Shown here piece by piece: positions 5,132 to 6,820 of a stretch of 6,820 nucleotides of DNA. The position numbers and the translations under genes were made by a program. The stretch comes from an uncultured Alistipes sp. (lineage in GTDB: Bacteria; Bacteroidota; Bacteroidia; Bacteroidales; Rikenellaceae): NCBI GenBank assembly GCA_910586375.1, contig CAJUIE010000089.1, positions 1 through 6,820 on the forward strand, given 5' to 3'. The notes beneath the pieces were generated by a model that did no database searches, was not told the origin of the DNA, and saw only the letters and a program-made list of their open reading frames with translations. Every line of letters starts with the position of its first letter. The stretch's first letter is position 1.

Positions 5132-6820
5132 ATGCAAAGCGACGACGGGAAAATATACGAGGTTCTGCGGCAGTGGTGGGGCTTCAAAGAGTTCCGGTCC
5201 GTTCAGGCGGAGATCATCCGCTCAGTCATGGCCGGACACGACACCCTCGCGCTTATGCCCACAGGCGGTGGAAAGTCGCTGACCTATCAGGTGCCAACTC
5301 TGGCCCGCGAAGGACTGACAATCGTCATCACACCACTTATCGCTCTGATGAAGGACCAGGTCGACCGGCTGCGTGCCCGCCGCATTCCGGCCGTCGCCAT
5401 CCACTCGGGACTCACGCCCCGACAAATCGATATTGCCCTCGACAACTGCGTTTACGGCGATATTCGCTTCCTCTATGTGGCCCCCGAGCGGCTCGCTACA
5501 GAGGCTTTCCGGCTGCGGGTCGTGCGCATGAACGTGCAGCTGCTGGCCGTCGACGAAGCACACTGCATCTCACAGTGGGGCTATGATTTCCGCCCCTCCT
5601 ACCTGCGCATCGCGGAGCTGCGCGAGAAGCTGCCCGGGGTTCCGGTTCTGGCGCTTACGGCCTCGGCCACAAAACTCGTCGCCGAAGACATCATGCGCCA
5701 CCTGCATTTCGACGAACCACACATCCTGCGCAGCAGCTTCGCACGTCCTAATCTCTCCTATAGCGTCCGCCGCACAGACGACAAGAACGGTCAGCTACTG
5801 CGGTTGATCCGCAACGTCCCCGGCTCGGGCATCGTCTACATGCGCACACGCGAAGGTACCGAGCAGATCGCCCGCCTGCTCTGCGACGAAGGCATCCCGG
5901 CCGCTGCCTACCACGGAGGCATGGGCCACGCCGAGCGCACGATCCGGCAGGATGAATGGTTGGCAGATAAAACCCGCGTGATGGTGGCCACCAATGCCTT
6001 CGGTATGGGCATCGACAAACCCAATGTGCGCTTCGTCGTCCATTACGCCATGTGCGACTCGCTCGAAAGTTACTATCAGGAAGCAGGCCGGGCCGGGCGC
6101 GACGGTAAGAGGGCCTATGCCCTGCTCCTGGTGGCTCCTGACGACAGCGACCGCATCGTCCGCCGCTTCGAACAGGAGTTTCCGCCGTTAGACCAAATCA
6201 AAGATATTTACGAAGCCCTCTGCTCCTACCTTCAGATAGGTATCGGCGACGGCGCCGAAGCATCATTGCTCTTCAACATCCACGACTTCTGCGCCCGCCA
6301 GCACCTCTATTCCGGTACGGTGCAAAGCGCACTGAAGCTGCTCCAGCAAAACGGTTACCTGACCCTCACGGATGCGCAGGAAAACCCCGCACGCCTCATG
6401 TTCTGTGTCAGCCGCGACGACCTCTATAAACTGCGCGTCAGGCGCAATGAAGTCGACCACATCATCCGCACGATCCTGAGGCTCTACAACGGTGTCTTCT
6501 CCGACTTCCGGCCCATCGACATCGGCGAACTGGCCACCTGGAGCGGGTATACTCCCCAGCGGGTCCACGAGCTGCTCAAACAGCTATGGCAGCTGCGCGT
6601 AATCCGATACATCCCCTCCAACCGCTCGCCTCTGGTCTTCTTCAACGAAGCTCGACTGCCACGCGAAGACCTCTACATTGCCCCCGAGACCTACCAACGG
6701 CGTCAGGAACTCATGCATGAGCGATTCGAACACATGATCGCCTATGCCGCCAACGAGGAACAGTGCCGCGGTGCCATGCTCGAAGCCTACTTTGGCAGCA
6801 CCGACAATCAACCCGCCCCC
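5132..6820 (+). CDS. recQ: RecQ-family ATP-dependent DNA helicase (3' end beyond window)
   Basis: The frame is open from the ATG at 5132 to the window end, 563 codons with no stop. RecQ helicase motifs are complete and in order: FRSVQ (21-25, motif 0), TGGGKS (44-49, Walker A), DEAHCISQWG (141-150, Walker B plus the aromatic-rich loop), LTASAT (175-180), IVYMRT (234-239), ATNAFGMGIDKP (286-297) and YYQEAGRAGRDG (314-325). It should unwind DNA 3' to 5' in recombinational repair and stalled-fork processing in the cytoplasm. After motif VI come about 210 residues with helical, winged-helix-like character. Only then does CRGAMLEAYFGS appear, the start of the zinc-binding motif; the remaining Cys residues should lie just past position 6820. 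This late zinc motif matches the shorter RecQ paralogue I recall from Bacteroidota rather than the E. coli layout. About 60-80 residues are probably missing. The start is fixed by alignment of the N-terminus with RecQ. Confidence 0.95.
   Translation, partial: MQSDDGKIYEVLRQWWGFKEFRSVQAEIIRSVMAGHDTLALMPTGGGKSLTYQVPTLAREGLTIVITPLIALMKDQVDRLRARRIPAVAIHSGLTPRQIDIALDNCVYGDIRFLYVAPERLATEAFRLRVVRMNVQLLAVDEAHCISQWGYDFRPSYLRIAELREKLPGVPVLALTASATKLVAEDIMRHLHFDEPHILRSSFARPNLSYSVRRTDDKNGQLLRLIRNVPGSGIVYMRTREGTEQIARLLCDEGIPAAAYHGGMGHAERTIRQDEWLADKTRVMVATNAFGMGIDKPNVRFVVHYAMCDSLESYYQEAGRAGRDGKRAYALLLVAPDDSDRIVRRFEQEFPPLDQIKDIYEALCSYLQIGIGDGAEASLLFNIHDFCARQHLYSGTVQSALKLLQQNGYLTLTDAQENPARLMFCVSRDDLYKLRVRRNEVDHIIRTILRLYNGVFSDFRPIDIGELATWSGYTPQRVHELLKQLWQLRVIRYIPSNRSPLVFFNEARLPREDLYIAPETYQRRQELMHERFEHMIAYAANEEQCRGAMLEAYFGSTDNQPAP

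Noticed and set aside
5125..5586. Open frame of 153 codons on the plus strand overlapping the start of recQ
   Set aside because: It is a different frame of recQ; the frame from 5132 carries all helicase motifs.
1..6820. CRISPR array, tRNA or rRNA genes
   Set aside because: No regularly spaced repeats were found, and no stretch recalled a tRNA or rRNA on either strand.

Overview
The window looks like a chromosomal segment of a Bacteroidota bacterium, most likely from the gut order Bacteroidales. The moderately high G+C and strong preference for C or G at third positions would suit Alistipes or a relative, but that genus guess is inference. The evidence is a signal-peptide TonB-dependent receptor with an N-terminal carboxypeptidase-regulatory-like domain, promoters of the TTG-(19-20)-TAnnTTTG type, no Shine-Dalgarno sequences, and remnants of the Fibrobacter-succinogenes-major (FISUMP/fimbrillin-tip) domain.

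Layout. (1) Positions 1-113, minus strand: the 5' end of rpmI (ribosomal protein L35) with its own promoter. (2) 239-991, plus strand: a divergently transcribed lipoprotein of the metallo-beta-lactamase fold (UlaG-like). (3) 992-1189: a 198-bp remnant of a FISUMP-type C-terminal domain that starts directly after the lipoprotein stop codon. (4) 1232-1262: a perfect-palindrome terminator. (5) 1290-4775, minus strand: a four-gene unit transcribed leftward. In transcription order it encodes a PqqD-like protein, a secreted or anchored Cys/His-rich small protein, a TonB-dependent receptor with a Cys cluster in its plug, and a periplasmic heavy-metal-associated (HMA) protein. (6) 4852-5052: a second FISUMP remnant, in the same orientation as the first and with the same left boundary. 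(7) 5078-5086: a run of nine G. (8) 5132-6820, plus strand: recQ, cut by the right edge of the window.

How the parts may work together. The leftward unit reads as a metal-handling operon. The outer-membrane receptor would import a metal or metal complex. The HMA protein would bind the ion in the periplasm. The Cys/His-rich protein would act as an envelope metal ligand or sensor. The PqqD-like protein is the odd partner, because its family binds ribosomal peptide precursors. The metal cannot be named from sequence; copper is the leading guess.

The most unusual signal is the pair of dispersed FISUMP modules. They have the same length over their last 48 codons, share a 5' breakpoint, keep their ends, and differ at many positions that are Asn or Tyr in the family. 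They look like copies of a discrete repeat, possibly variable or template repeats related to a diversity-generating retroelement. No reverse transcriptase lies in the window. rpmI, the MBL lipoprotein and recQ are ordinary housekeeping or accessory genes.
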